Shown here in pieces: positions 7,406-15,845 of a stretch of 33,304 bases of DNA; the first letter of the stretch is position 1; every line of letters begins with the position of its first letter. The position numbers were made by a program, and so were the translations under genes. The notes beneath the pieces were generated by a model that saw only the letters and a list, made by a program, of their open reading frames with translations, was not told where the DNA came from and did not search any database. The stretch is taken from contig JAUYET010000046.1 of assembly GCA_030691265.1 (NCBI GenBank), forward strand, positions 1-33,304. Direction: 5' to 3'. This DNA is from Pseudomonadota bacterium. GTDB lineage: Bacteria > Pseudomonadota > Gammaproteobacteria > Burkholderiales > Thiobacillaceae.

Positions 7406-10111
7406 CTAGTGCAAGGCAGCATTGATGATGGTTTCCAGTTGAATTTTGTGCTGACTGGCAACGCCAGTGGCAGGCGCCGAGGATTCCGGGCGTCCTGCGT
7501 AGCGCAATGGCAGTATCGAAAGTTGCCGCAGGTAATGCGCCATGAACCGCCAGGGCCCTTGATTGCGAGGTTCATCCTGAGCCCAGATCAATTCCCGCGC
7601 ATTGGCATAGCGCTCAAACAAAATCTTCAACTCGACATCCGGAACGGGGTACAACTGCTCGACTCGGATCAGAGCGATATGTTCAAGCGCGCTTTCTTTG
7701 CGAGCCTGCGCCAGGTCGTAATAAATCCGGCCGCTGCAAAACACCAACCGGGTTACTTTTTCCGGCGCGTCGTTTTCTGCGTTATCCAGCACTGGCTGGA
7801 AACTGCCGTCAGCCAGTTCCGGGAGCAGGGAAATCGCATCCGGGTGTCTTAAAAGACTTTTCGGGGTAAATAGAATCAGGGGTTTGCGATAAGGCCGCGC
7901 AATTTGCCGGCGTAGTACATGAAACATTTGCGCCGGCGTGCTGGGCTGGATGATCTGGATATTGTCGTGTGCAGTCAGTTGCAGAAAGCGTTCGATACGG
8001 CCGGAAGAATGTTCGGGTCCCTGGCCTTCATAACCATGCGGCAGAAACAGCGTGAGTCCATTCAAACGATCCCATTTGGTTTCGCCGGAAGCAATGAATT
8101 GGTCCACGATGACTTGGGCGCCATTCACGAAATCGCCAAATTGGGCTTCCCAGATGACTAATTGATCAGGCGCCGCGCCCGCGTAACCATATTCGAATCC
8201 AAGCACGGCTTCTTCGGACAAAAGTGAGTCGATAACCAGAAAATTAGCCTGGCCGGGAGTCAGATGTTGCAGTGGGATGAATACGCCAGCGTCCCAGCGT
8301 TCGCGATTCTGGTCATGCAGGACGGCATGCCGGTGGAAGAAGGTGCCGCGTCCGGAATCCTGCCCGCTCAGGCGCACGGGCGTCCCCTCACTGAGCAGAC
8401 TGGCATAGGCCAGGTTTTCCGCCATCCCCCAGTCCAGGGGTTGAGCGCCCTCCCCCATCGATTTCCGGTCATCCATGATCTTTTGCACGCGCGGATGCAG
8501 CGTGAAATCGGCCGGAACATCGAGCAAGCGCTTGGCCAACTCTTGCAATCGGGGCAATGGAATCGCGGTGTGCGATGCAACGCGCCAATGCGTGTCGCGA
8601 TACGGCCCCCAGTCTGCTGCGTATGGATTTTTGGCGCCGGCCTGATGGCTGGCGGGGGCATCCAGTCGCGCCTTGTAGGCCAGAATCATCGATGTCGCCT
8701 CTTCCGCACTGACCACATCCATCGCCATCAGGCGTTCGGCATAGTGCGCGCGCGTACTGGGCAATGCATTGATGCGTCGATACATCAACGGTTGCGTCAC
8801 CATCGGCTCATCCTGCTCGTTGTGGCCCAGGCGTCGATAACAGATCAGGTCGATGGTGATGTCGCGCTGCCAGAACATGCGGTACTCGATGGCGATGCGC
8901 GCGGCGCGAATCACGGCTTCCGGATCGTCGCCGTTGACGTGCAGCACCGGCGCTTCGACCATTTTCATCACGTCGGTGCAATACAGGCTGGAGCGGGTGT
9001 CGCGCGGGTCGGACGTGGTGAAACCGATCTGATTGTTGATCACGATATGGATCGTGCCACCGGTGCTGAAACCGCGCGTGGCCGCCATGTTGAGCGTCTC
9101 CATCACCACGCCTTGGCCGGCGAGAGCGGCATCGCCGTGAATCAGGATGGGCATCACCTGACTGCCGTCGCGGTTGCCGCGGCGCTGCTGCTGCGCGCGC
9201 ACCCAGCCTTCGACAACCGGATTGACGATCTCCAGATGCGAGGGATTGAACGCCAATGCGACACGAATTGCGCCGCCGGCGGTAATCAGATCGGCCGCGA
9301 AACCCTGGTGATATTTCACATCGCCGCTGCGATGCGCATCCAGTTCTTCATGCTGGGCATGTTCGAACAGCTCGATGACCGAGCGGCCGAGCACGTTGTG
9401 CAACACATTGAGGCGTCCCCGGTGCGCCATGCCCAGACCGATTTCCTGAATCCCGACGCGGGCGGATTGTTCGATCAGATCGTTCAACAGCGGAATGAGG
9501 GATTCCGCCCCTTCCAGCGAAAATCGTTTCTGGCCGACGAAACGCGTGTGCAGGGTTTTTTCCAGCGTCTCCGCCGCAGTCAACTGACGCAGCAGCCAGC
9601 AACGCAGATCGTCATCGAATTCCGGTGCGCCGAACTCGCCTTCCAGCCGCTTCTGCAACCAGCGTTTTTGCTGGGTGTCGCTGAGATGCATGTATTCCAC
9701 GGATAGCGTGCCGCAATAGGCTTTTTTGACGCGGGCGATGATGTTGCGCAGGCTGTCGCGCTGGGGTCCGGCCAGGGAGCCGGTTTCGTATTGCTGATCC
9801 AGGTCGGCCGGCGTCAGGCCGTGATTCGCCGGGTCCAGTTCGGGAATGCGGGGCGGCGGCTGACGCTTGAGCGGATCGAGATCGGCCGCGCGGAAGCCAT
9901 GAAAACGATAGGCATTGATGATTTGCAACACGCCGACCTGCGTCGCCTCGCATTTCAGCAACGGCAGTTCGGAAACGCCGACCGCCTCCTTTTTCGCGAA
10001 GCGGATCGGTGCCGGAGAGGGGGGGTGCTCGGGGTGCAATGCCTCGAATGCCGCCAAATATTCGGCGCTTTCGGAAAACAGCGCAGTGGCGGGGAGGGAG
10101 TCGCGCTTCAT
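7406..10111 (-). CDS. sucA: 2-oxoglutarate dehydrogenase E1 component
   Basis: A 901-residue thiamine-diphosphate enzyme that decarboxylates 2-oxoglutarate and passes the succinyl group to E2 (SucB). Visible motifs: GMAHRGRLN (227-235), the ThDP motif HGDAALAGQG (325-334) with NNQIGFTTSDP (359-369), YRRLGHNEQDEP, and the transketolase-like C-terminal half. The N-terminus is unusual: the stretch before VLQIINAYRF is 60 residues, against about 93 in E. coli, and lacks the conserved DPxSVDxxWR peptide associated with E2 binding. A TAA in frame 18 bases upstream rules out a missed extension. A 125-base gap with an R6 palindrome separates it from gltA. No sucB or lpd follows, only a terminator. 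Confidence 0.95.
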   Translation of the reverse strand: MKRDSLPATALFSESAEYLAAFEALHPEHPPSPAPIRFAKKEAVGVSELPLLKCEATQVGVLQIINAYRFHGFRAADLDPLKRQPPPRIPELDPANHGLTPADLDQQYETGSLAGPQRDSLRNIIARVKKAYCGTLSVEYMHLSDTQQKRWLQKRLEGEFGAPEFDDDLRCWLLRQLTAAETLEKTLHTRFVGQKRFSLEGAESLIPLLNDLIEQSARVGIQEIGLGMAHRGRLNVLHNVLGRSVIELFEHAQHEELDAHRSGDVKYHQGFAADLITAGGAIRVALAFNPSHLEIVNPVVEGWVRAQQQRRGNRDGSQVMPILIHGDAALAGQGVVMETLNMAATRGFSTGGTIHIVINNQIGFTTSDPRDTRSSLYCTDVMKMVEAPVLHVNGDDPEAVIRAARIAIEYRMFWQRDITIDLICYRRLGHNEQDEPMVTQPLMYRRINALPSTRAHYAERLMAMDVVSAEEATSMILAYKARLDAPASHQAGAKNPYAADWGPYRDTHWRVASHTAIPLPRLQELAKRLLDVPADFTLHPRVQKIMDDRKSMGEGAQPLDWGMAENLAYASLLSEGTPVRLSGQDSGRGTFFHRHAVLHDQNRERWDAGVFIPLQHLTPGQANFLVIDSLLSEEAVLGFEYGYAGAAPDQLVIWEAQFGDFVNGAQVIVDQFIASGETKWDRLNGLTLFLPHGYEGQGPEHSSGRIERFLQLTAHDNIQIIQPSTPAQMFHVLRRQIARPYRKPLILFTPKSLLRHPDAISLLPELADGSFQPVLDNAENDAPEKVTRLVFCSGRIYYDLAQARKESALEHIALIRVEQLYPVPDVELKILFERYANARELIWAQDEPRNQGPWRFMAHYLRQLSILPLRYAGRPESSAPATGVASQHKIQLETIINAALH

Positions 10112-10163
10112 GTCTGCACCGTTCTGTTAATCCCAGATTACCTACTGGGCTGTGTTTGTGGCT

Positions 10164-10219
10164 GTAGGGTGCGCCGTGCGCACCGATTCACCTTCAATGG
10201 TGCGCACGGCGCACCCTAC
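10164..10219. repeat. R6 palindromic repeat between gltA and sucA
   Basis: An imperfect inverted repeat: GTAGGGTGCGCCGTGCGCAC and its near-complement ending GCACCCTAC. Copies recur at 28399-28496. In the gltA-sucA mRNA it would form a long hairpin that could protect the 3' end of sdh-gltA mRNA or reduce read-through into sucA. Confidence 0.8.
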
Positions 10220-10236
10220 TTGGCTTGCTGTTTGCA

Positions 10237-11532
10237 TCATTCGCCGCGCAAAGCGACCGGAATGAATTCGCGTCGCAGCGGCCCGGTATAGAGCTGGCGC
10301 GGCCGCGCGATCTTGTGGCCGGGCGACGCGACCATTTCGTTCCATTGCGCGATCCAGCCGGCGGTGCGCGCCAGGGCGAAGATGGCGGTGAACATCGAAG
10401 TCGGGATGCCGAGCGCGCGCAACACGATGCCGGAGTAGAAATCGACGTTGGGATACAGCTTTTTCTCGATGAAATACTCGTCTTCGAGCGCGATCTGTTC
10501 CAGCTTCAACGCGATCTTGAACATCGGGTCGTCGTGCAGCCCCAGTTCGTCGAGCACTTCATGGCAGGTCTGCCGCATGATCGCCGCGCGCGGGTCCATG
10601 TTCTTGTAGACGCGATGGCCGAAGCCCATGAGTCGGAAACCGGAAGTCTTGTCCTTGGCGCGCTGGATGAATTCACCGATGCGCGACACATCGCCCATCT
10701 GCGCCAACATGGTCAAAACCGCCTCATTGGCGCCGCCATGCAGCGGCCCCCACAGACACGCAGTACCGGCGGCGATGCAGGCGAACGGATTGGCGAAACT
10801 GGAGCCGGCCAGGCGCACGGTGGAGGTGGAAGCATTCTGCTCGTGGTCGGCATGCAGAATGAAGATGCGATCCAGCGCGCGCGCCAGGATCGGGCTGGGC
10901 TCGTATTTCTCACACGGATTGGCATGCAGCATGTACAGGAAATTCTCCGCATAGCCCATGCGGTTCTGCGGGTACATGAACGGCTCGCCCTTGTTGTACT
11001 TGTAGGACCAGGCCGCCACCGTCGGCACTTTCGCCAACAGCCGGAACATCGAAATTTCGCGCTGCTTGGCGTCGGCGACGTCGCTGCTCTCCGGATAAAA
11101 CGCCGCCATCGCGCCGATCATCGAAACCATGACCGCCATCGGGTGGGCATCGCGCCGGAAGCCCTTGTACAGCGACAGCATCTGGTCGTGCAGCATGCTG
11201 TGGTGGCTGATCAGGACATCGAATTCCTTTTTCTGTTCCGCATCGGGCAGTTCGCCATGCCAGAGCAGATAGGAAACCTCCAGAAAATCGGAGCGCTCGG
11301 CGAGTTGTTCGATCGGGTAACCGCGGTAATAGAGCAGCCCCTGGTCGCCATCGATATACGTGATGCTGGAGGAACAACTGGCGGTGGAGAGAAAACCCGG
11401 GTCGTAGGTGAAATGGCCCTGGCTGCCCAAAGCGCGGGTGTCGATGACATCCGGCCCCAGCGTGCCCTGCATGGTGGGCAGCACGATGTTTTGATCATTG
11501 ATCTGAAGGGTGGCGGTGGTTGGCTTGGTCAT
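10237..11532 (-). CDS. gltA: Citrate synthase (type II, hexameric)
   Basis: A 431-residue protein that condenses acetyl-CoA and oxaloacetate. The catalytic set is visible: His in [11 protein letters not shown], His in [13 protein letters not shown], and Asp in [12 protein letters not shown], together with the N-terminal beta-rich part of the Gram-negative NADH-sensitive enzyme ([22 protein letters not shown]). The ATG overlaps the sdhE stop by 4 bases (ATGA), so it is translated with the succinate dehydrogenase genes. Placement after sdhE is typical of betaproteobacteria. Confidence 0.97.
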   Translation of the reverse strand: MTKPTTATLQINDQNIVLPTMQGTLGPDVIDTRALGSQGHFTYDPGFLSTASCSSSITYIDGDQGLLYYRGYPIEQLAERSDFLEVSYLLWHGELPDAEQKKEFDVLISHHSMLHDQMLSLYKGFRRDAHPMAVMVSMIGAMAAFYPESSDVADAKQREISMFRLLAKVPTVAAWSYKYNKGEPFMYPQNRMGYAENFLYMLHANPCEKYEPSPILARALDRIFILHADHEQNASTSTVRLAGSSFANPFACIAAGTACLWGPLHGGANEAVLTMLAQMGDVSRIGEFIQRAKDKTSGFRLMGFGHRVYKNMDPRAAIMRQTCHEVLDELGLHDDPMFKIALKLEQIALEDEYFIEKKLYPNVDFYSGIVLRALGIPTSMFTAIFALARTAGWIAQWNEMVASPGHKIARPRQLYTGPLRREFIPVALRGE

Positions 11533-11777
11533 GTTTTCGGGTACCGGGTTGTTTTGATCTCTGCCACGATGCAGCGGAATTCAGCGGGAGAAGCACATTC
11601 TCCCGTGATCCAGTCGAACAGATCCATGTCGTCCTGATTCAATAAGCTGGCGAAAACAGCCTGCTGATCGGCGGGTAAATCGGTGTAGCGGACATCGAGG
11701 AAACGCGTCAGCCAGGCATCCAGTTCCAGCATTCCGCGCCGACACAGCCAGCGCAGACGGTCGCGGGAGAGGGTCAC
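11529..11777 (-). CDS. sdhE: Succinate dehydrogenase assembly factor SdhE (FAD flavinylation)
   Basis: An 82-residue protein of the SdhE/YgfY family, which helps attach FAD covalently to SdhA. The family signature RRGMLELD is present (residues 13-20), as are the acidic helical pattern around [15 protein letters not shown] and the length of 80-90 residues. The start is GTG 11777, overlapping the sdhB TGA (GTGA); its own stop overlaps the gltA ATG. A longer frame upstream lies inside sdhB and is not real. Confidence 0.93.
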   Translation of the reverse strand: MTLSRDRLRWLCRRGMLELDAWLTRFLDVRYTDLPADQQAVFASLLNQDDMDLFDWITGECASPAEFRCIVAEIKTTRYPKT

Positions 11778-12484
11778 AACGCCCGTTTCACGAGGAGCGT
11801 CTTGATTTTGCCGATGGCAGCCAAGGGGTTCAAGCCTTTCGGGCAGACCTCGACGCAGTTCATGATGCCGTGACAGCGAAACAGACGATACGGGTCTTCC
11901 AGAAAATCCAGGCGCTCGTTGGTCGCCTGGTCGCGCGTATCGGCGATGAAACGGTAGCTTTGCAGCAAGGCGGCGGGGCCGAGAAACTTGTCCGGGTTCC
12001 ACCAGAACGACGGGCACGCTGTCGTGCAGCAACCGCACAGGATGCATTCCCACAGGCCATCCAGTTCGGCGCGGTCTTGCGGGCTTTGCAGGCGCTCGTT
12101 TTCCGGTTCCGGATCGAGGTTGATCAGGTACGGCTTCACCGCGCGGTAGTGCTGATAGAACTGCGCCATATCGACGATCAGATCGCGCACCACGCCCAGA
12201 CGCGGCAGCGGCCGGATCTCGATCGGCTGCTTCAGCCCTTCCAGCGCGGTGACGCAGGCCAGCACATTGACGCCGTTGACGTTGACGCCATCGGAGCCGC
12301 ACACGCCTTCGCGGCAGGAACGGCGGAAGGACAGGCTTTCGTCCAGCGTGTCCTTGATCGCGATGAGCGCATCCAGCACCTTCTTGCCTCTGGGGTCGAA
12401 CGTGATTTCGTAGTCCTGCATCCAAGGCTTATTTTCCAAATTCGCGCCGGATTCGGGGTCGTAACGATAGATGCGAAAGCGCAT
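11774..12484 (-). CDS. sdhB: Succinate dehydrogenase iron-sulfur subunit
   Basis: A 236-residue subunit of complex II that passes electrons from SdhA's FAD to quinone. Its three cluster-binding regions are present: [2Fe-2S] in SCREGVCGSDG with a later Cys in VLAC, [4Fe-4S] in CILCGCCTTACP, and [3Fe-4S] in CHGIMNCVEVCPKG. The ATG follows the sdhA stop with a single base between, and the TGA overlaps the sdhE GTG. Confidence 0.98.
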   Translation of the reverse strand: MRFRIYRYDPESGANLENKPWMQDYEITFDPRGKKVLDALIAIKDTLDESLSFRRSCREGVCGSDGVNVNGVNVLACVTALEGLKQPIEIRPLPRLGVVRDLIVDMAQFYQHYRAVKPYLINLDPEPENERLQSPQDRAELDGLWECILCGCCTTACPSFWWNPDKFLGPAALLQSYRFIADTRDQATNERLDFLEDPYRLFRCHGIMNCVEVCPKGLNPLAAIGKIKTLLVKRAL

Positions 12485-12485
12485 G

Positions 12486-14273
12486 TCAGTACGTCCTCAC
12501 CGATGGCTGGAACGTCTCGACGGTCAGCGGTTTCAGCCGCACCGGCTTGTAGTCGAGCTGATCGTCCTGGCTGAAATACAGGGTGTGGCGCAGCCAACGG
12601 TCATCGTCGCGTTGCGGGTGATCTTCCCGGCTATGGGCGCCGCGGCTTTCCGTGCGCGCCAGCGCGGAAACCAGCGTGGCGCGGGCGACGCCGAGCAGAT
12701 TTTCCAGTTCCAGCGCTTCCAGCCGGGCCGTGTTGAATATCTTGCTGTGGTCGGAAATGGCCGCGTCGGGCAGACGCGCTGCGACCTGGTCCAGTTTTTC
12801 GAGGCCTGTCTTGAGCAAAGTTTCTGTGCGGTAAACGCCGCAATATTCCTGCATCACCCGCTGCATTGCGTCGCGCAGCCCGGCCACGTTTTCCGAACCG
12901 GTCTTTTTATCCCAGCGCGCCAGGCGAGCCAGCGATTTGTCCACTTCGGCTTGCGGCAGCGGCCGCGGGAACGGGTTCTCGCGCAGGAACTCGATCATGT
13001 GCAGACCGGCGGCGCGGCCGAACACCACCAGATCGAGCAGCGAATTGCCGCCCAGGCGATTGGCGCCATGCACCGACACGCAAGCACACTCGCCGACGGC
13101 ATACAGGCCCGGTGTCGGCTCTTCCGGGCCGTAGCGCACCGGCGATACCACCTGGCCGTGCAGATTGGTCGGAATGCCGCCCATCATGTAATGCGCCGTC
13201 GGCGTCACCGGGATCGGCGCGTCGATCGGATCGACCCCGGCGAACTGCATCGAAATCTCCCGGATGCCGGGCAGGCGCGCCTTGATTTTCTCGGCGCCGA
13301 GGTGCTCCAGCTTCAGATACACCGTGTCGCCATGCGGCCCGCAGCCGCGCCCGGCGCGAATCTCCTGGGCGATGGCGCGCGCGACCACATCGCGGGAAGC
13401 CAGATCCTTGGCGTTGGGCGCGTAGCGCGACATGAAACGTTCGCCGTCCTGGTTGACCAGATAGCCGCCCTCGCCGCGCACGCCTTCGGTAATCAGGCTG
13501 CCGACTTCCGGGATGCCGGTAGGGTGGAACTGCCAGAACTCCATGTCTTCCAGCGGCAAACCGGCGCGCAGCACCATGCCGAGGCCGTCGCCGGTGTTGA
13601 TGTGGGCGTTGCTGGAGTGGCGAAAAATGCGACACGCACCGCCGGTGGCCAGCAGCGTGGCGCGCGCCTCGAACAGACAGGGTTCGCCGGTTTCGATCTC
13701 CAGCGCCATCACGCCCAGCACGCTGCCTTCCGCGTCGCGGATCAGGTCGAGCGCGAAGAACTCGTCGAAGAACTGCGTGCGCGCCGCGATGTTGCGCTGA
13801 TAAAGGGTATGCAGCAGCGCATGGCCGGTGCGGTCGGCCGCCGCACAGGTGCGGATCGCCTGCTCGCCGCCATAGTTCTGCGACTGGCCGCCGAACGGGC
13901 GTTGATAGATTTTCCCGGCGTTTTTGCCCCCCTCCAGGCGCGAGAACGGCAACCCCATGTGCTCCAGCTCGTAGACCGCGCTGGCCGCGTTGCGGCACAT
14001 GAACTCAATCGCATCCTGGTCGCCCAGATAATCGGAACCCTTCACCGTGTCGTACATATGCCAATGCCAGTTGTCATCCGACACATTGCCCAGTGCCGCC
14101 GTGATGCCGCCCTGAGCGGACACGGTATGCGAACGCGTCGGGAATACCTTGGACAGCAAAGCCACCTTGAGATTGGCCTGCGACAGTTGCAGCGCGGCGC
14201 GCAAGCCAGCGCCGCCGCCGCCGACGATGACGGCATCGAAGGTTCGCTTCGGCGTTCGTGGTTGAGACGGCAT
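12486..14273 (-). CDS. sdhA: Succinate dehydrogenase flavoprotein subunit
   Basis: A 595-residue subunit. The N-terminal FAD-binding [11 protein letters not shown] follows the start closely. [10 protein letters not shown] carries the histidine that binds FAD covalently, and [19 protein letters not shown] is the conserved FAD-pocket segment. It oxidises succinate to fumarate. I chose ATG 14273, 5 bases after the sdhD stop; frames extending to 14585 read through sdhD and are artefacts. The cognate flavinylation factor SdhE is encoded in the same operon. Confidence 0.98.
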   Translation of the reverse strand: MPSQPRTPKRTFDAVIVGGGGAGLRAALQLSQANLKVALLSKVFPTRSHTVSAQGGITAALGNVSDDNWHWHMYDTVKGSDYLGDQDAIEFMCRNAASAVYELEHMGLPFSRLEGGKNAGKIYQRPFGGQSQNYGGEQAIRTCAAADRTGHALLHTLYQRNIAARTQFFDEFFALDLIRDAEGSVLGVMALEIETGEPCLFEARATLLATGGACRIFRHSSNAHINTGDGLGMVLRAGLPLEDMEFWQFHPTGIPEVGSLITEGVRGEGGYLVNQDGERFMSRYAPNAKDLASRDVVARAIAQEIRAGRGCGPHGDTVYLKLEHLGAEKIKARLPGIREISMQFAGVDPIDAPIPVTPTAHYMMGGIPTNLHGQVVSPVRYGPEEPTPGLYAVGECACVSVHGANRLGGNSLLDLVVFGRAAGLHMIEFLRENPFPRPLPQAEVDKSLARLARWDKKTGSENVAGLRDAMQRVMQEYCGVYRTETLLKTGLEKLDQVAARLPDAAISDHSKIFNTARLEALELENLLGVARATLVSALARTESRGAHSREDHPQRDDDRWLRHTLYFSQDDQLDYKPVRLKPLTVETFQPSVRTY

Positions 14274-14278
14274 TGGCG

Positions 14279-14635
14279 TCAATTCACACTCCAGAGGATA
14301 TCCACCGCCCAGATCAGGCAAGCCAGATAAAGCGCGGCGAAGGCGAAATACAAAGCCAGACGCGGCAACAGGAAATGCACGTAATCGATGAAGATTTCGC
14401 GCAGGCCGATCCAGGCATGCGCCAGCACAGCCGCGATGAACAACAGGACCGATACCTTCATCGTCAGCGGGATGAACAAGCCAGACCAGGCGGCATGGTC
14501 GAGCGGTGTATCGAGTAGCACGAAAACCAGAAAAGCCGGCAAAAACAAGGCCATGTAAACCGAGCTGGCGCGTTGCAACAACCACATGTCCAGCCCGCGA
14601 TGCGAGCCGCCGACCTGTCGCGTCTGGCGACTCAT
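14279..14635 (-). CDS. sdhD: Succinate dehydrogenase membrane anchor subunit D
   Basis: A 118-residue protein with three transmembrane helices (about residues 28-44, 55-75 and 90-113). The [15 protein letters not shown] segment holds the heme/quinone-side residues expected in SdhD. It starts 4 bases inside the sdhC stop and ends 5 bases before sdhA. With SdhC it anchors SdhAB and binds heme b and ubiquinone. Confidence 0.95.
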   Translation of the reverse strand: MSRQTRQVGGSHRGLDMWLLQRASSVYMALFLPAFLVFVLLDTPLDHAAWSGLFIPLTMKVSVLLFIAAVLAHAWIGLREIFIDYVHFLLPRLALYFAFAALYLACLIWAVDILWSVN

Positions 14636-15027
14636 GCCAGCCCTCCGGATTTGGCCAGGCCGATCAGCGCGAAGCCGCCGACCAGAACGATCGCCGCCGC
14701 CATCGCCAGTTTCGCGGTCAGGCGCGCACGTATTTTTTCTTCGCCGTAACCGATGTCAAAGCCCAGATGGCGCAGGCCGGCGAAGAGGTGATGCAGCAGC
14801 GCCCACAGCGCAACCAGGCCGATCAACCAGCCCAGGCCGCCGCCGAAAAACGCCTGCACGCGGGCGAAATCTTGCGGCGAACGCAAGGACAGCATCAGGG
14901 CGTAAAGCAAAGCGGGAATCGCCAGCGCAAGGAACGCCCCGCTGGCGCGGTGCAAGATGGAAACCACCCCGCCTATCGGCAGCCGGATGGCCAGAAGATC
15001 AAGGAAAAATGGGCGTTGCCGATTCAT
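14632..15027 (-). CDS. sdhC: Succinate dehydrogenase cytochrome b556 subunit C
   Basis: A 131-residue subunit with three transmembrane helices. [11 protein letters not shown] (helix I, quinone-side Ser and Arg) and [13 protein letters not shown] (heme-ligand histidine region) are family signatures. I chose ATG 15027 because GGAG lies 4 bases upstream and the family starts with a short RPFFLDL-type leader; the frame reaches 15075 but has no ribosome site there. First gene of the sdhCDAB-sdhE-gltA-sucA operon. The 131-base gap to the TA pair upstream must hold the promoter, but I see no convincing -35/-10 pair. Confidence 0.95.
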   Translation of the reverse strand: MNRQRPFFLDLLAIRLPIGGVVSILHRASGAFLALAIPALLYALMLSLRSPQDFARVQAFFGGGLGWLIGLVALWALLHHLFAGLRHLGFDIGYGEEKIRARLTAKLAMAAAIVLVGGFALIGLAKSGGLA

Positions 15028-15158
15028 GTCTCCGTCCTCTCGTGCGCGGCTATGCGCTTCGTTTAGTCGCCGCATTTAATGCTGTGATGTTCGCGACGCC
15101 CCAAGCCTTCGGCGATGAAAGCCAGCACCCGTGCATTGAGTGACTTTCGAGAATCCAC

Positions 15159-15422
15159 CTATTCGTAGTGCGACCACATTCGTAATACCTTCACTGTGGC
15201 AATGTCCTCAATTACTTCATATACCAGGCGGTGTTGAATATTTATTCTTCTCGAATAGGCGCCGGACAGATCACCGACCAGTTTCTCGTAGGGCGGTGGA
15301 TTTTCAAAAGGATTGCTGGCCAGGATTTTGAGCAACTCAACCGCCTTGTTTTTCAGGCCGGTTGCGGCAAGTTTGGTGGCGTCTTTTTGGGCCGTCTTTG
15401 TGTAAATTACTTTCCAAATCAC
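15159..15422 (-). CDS. yoeB: YoeB/Txe-family toxin
   Basis: An 87-residue RelE-superfamily ribonuclease toxin. The family pattern is clear: WKVIYTKTAQKDATKL at the N-terminus, NPFENPPPYEKLVGDLSGAYSRRINIQHRLVYEV in the middle, and the terminal VLRMWSHYE with the conserved His-Tyr pair. YoeB cleaves mRNA at the ribosomal A site. Its ATG overlaps the antitoxin stop by 4 bases, the classic yefM-yoeB arrangement. The locus looks intact. Confidence 0.93.
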   Translation of the reverse strand: MIWKVIYTKTAQKDATKLAATGLKNKAVELLKILASNPFENPPPYEKLVGDLSGAYSRRINIQHRLVYEVIEDIATVKVLRMWSHYE

Positions 15423-15661
15423 CAGTCAAGTTCCTCGCTGCACTTCTCTGGCGGAGTATTTATCCCCTCACGAATTGATTCTCTCATGCCAGGAACGGAC
15501 AGCAGATAGATCGTCTCTTGAATTGCGGTCCAATCTTCTTGGGAGATCAATATTGCATTGTTTCTCTTGCCTGTAATGACCACCGGTTCGTGAGTCAAGG
15601 CGGTCTCATCTATTAGTCGATATAAATTCGAGCGAGCTTCGCTTGCGGTAAGCATGTTCAT
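15419..15661 (-). CDS. yefM: YefM/Phd-family antitoxin
   Basis: An 80-residue antitoxin. The N-terminal part (TASEARSNLYRLIDETA) is the DNA-binding Phd/YefM fold, EPVVITGKRNNAILISQEDW is the conserved strand pair, and the acidic C-terminus (REGINTPPEKCSEELDW) wraps the toxin. AAGGAGG 6 bases upstream of ATG 15661 is a near-perfect ribosome site, stronger than that of the toxin, which starts in the stop overlap. The pair probably represses its own promoter through the GTAC palindromes at 15691-15710. Confidence 0.93.
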   Translation of the reverse strand: MNMLTASEARSNLYRLIDETALTHEPVVITGKRNNAILISQEDWTAIQETIYLLSVPGMRESIREGINTPPEKCSEELDW

Positions 15662-15690
15662 GTGCGGCCTCCTTCGTAGATGACTTTACG

Positions 15691-15710
15691 GTACGTTATT
15701 GCGTACGTAC
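15691..15710 (-). promoter_or_regulatory. Candidate YefM-YoeB operator
   Basis: GTACG-TTATTG-CGTAC (15691-15706) is a perfect inverted repeat, with a further GTAC at 15707-15710. E. coli YefM binds palindromes with a TGTACA core, so a GTAC-centred palindrome 30 bases upstream of yefM fits autoregulation. Confidence 0.6.
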
Positions 15711-15773
15711 TGGCAAGGCGCTCAAGTTGTCGATGCTGTGGATAACCCGCTTCGTCACTATCGGTATGCGCTA

Positions 15774-15820
15774 TTCACTCGCACCGAAGTCGTTGATTGT
15801 GCGAATAAATTCGCACCTAC
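15774..15820. repeat. R2 repeat core (5'-truncated) with right flank
   Basis: This copy lacks the left arm beginning of R2 but keeps the central CACCGAAGTCGTTGATTGTG, the right arm AATTCGCACCTAC, and the outer AACTGAGGTTTCCAGGTT flank that runs to the oxidoreductase stop at 15846. Confidence 0.75.
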
Positions 15821-15845
15821 GAGCAGCTCAACTGAGGTTTCCAGG

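Noticed and set aside
8264-9706. 480-codon open frame on the plus strand inside sucA
   Set aside because: It is the antisense of the sucA coding region in high-GC DNA, has no domain pattern and is rich in His, Gln and Arg as expected of a shadow frame.
12907-13998. 363-codon minus-strand frame inside sdhA
   Set aside because: Same strand but a different frame from sdhA; Arg/Gly/Pro-rich composition is typical of an out-of-frame reading.
10225-14330. Long plus-strand frames of 470 and 619 codons over gltA and sdhA
   Set aside because: Antisense shadows of strongly conserved genes; no recognisable domains or ribosome sites.
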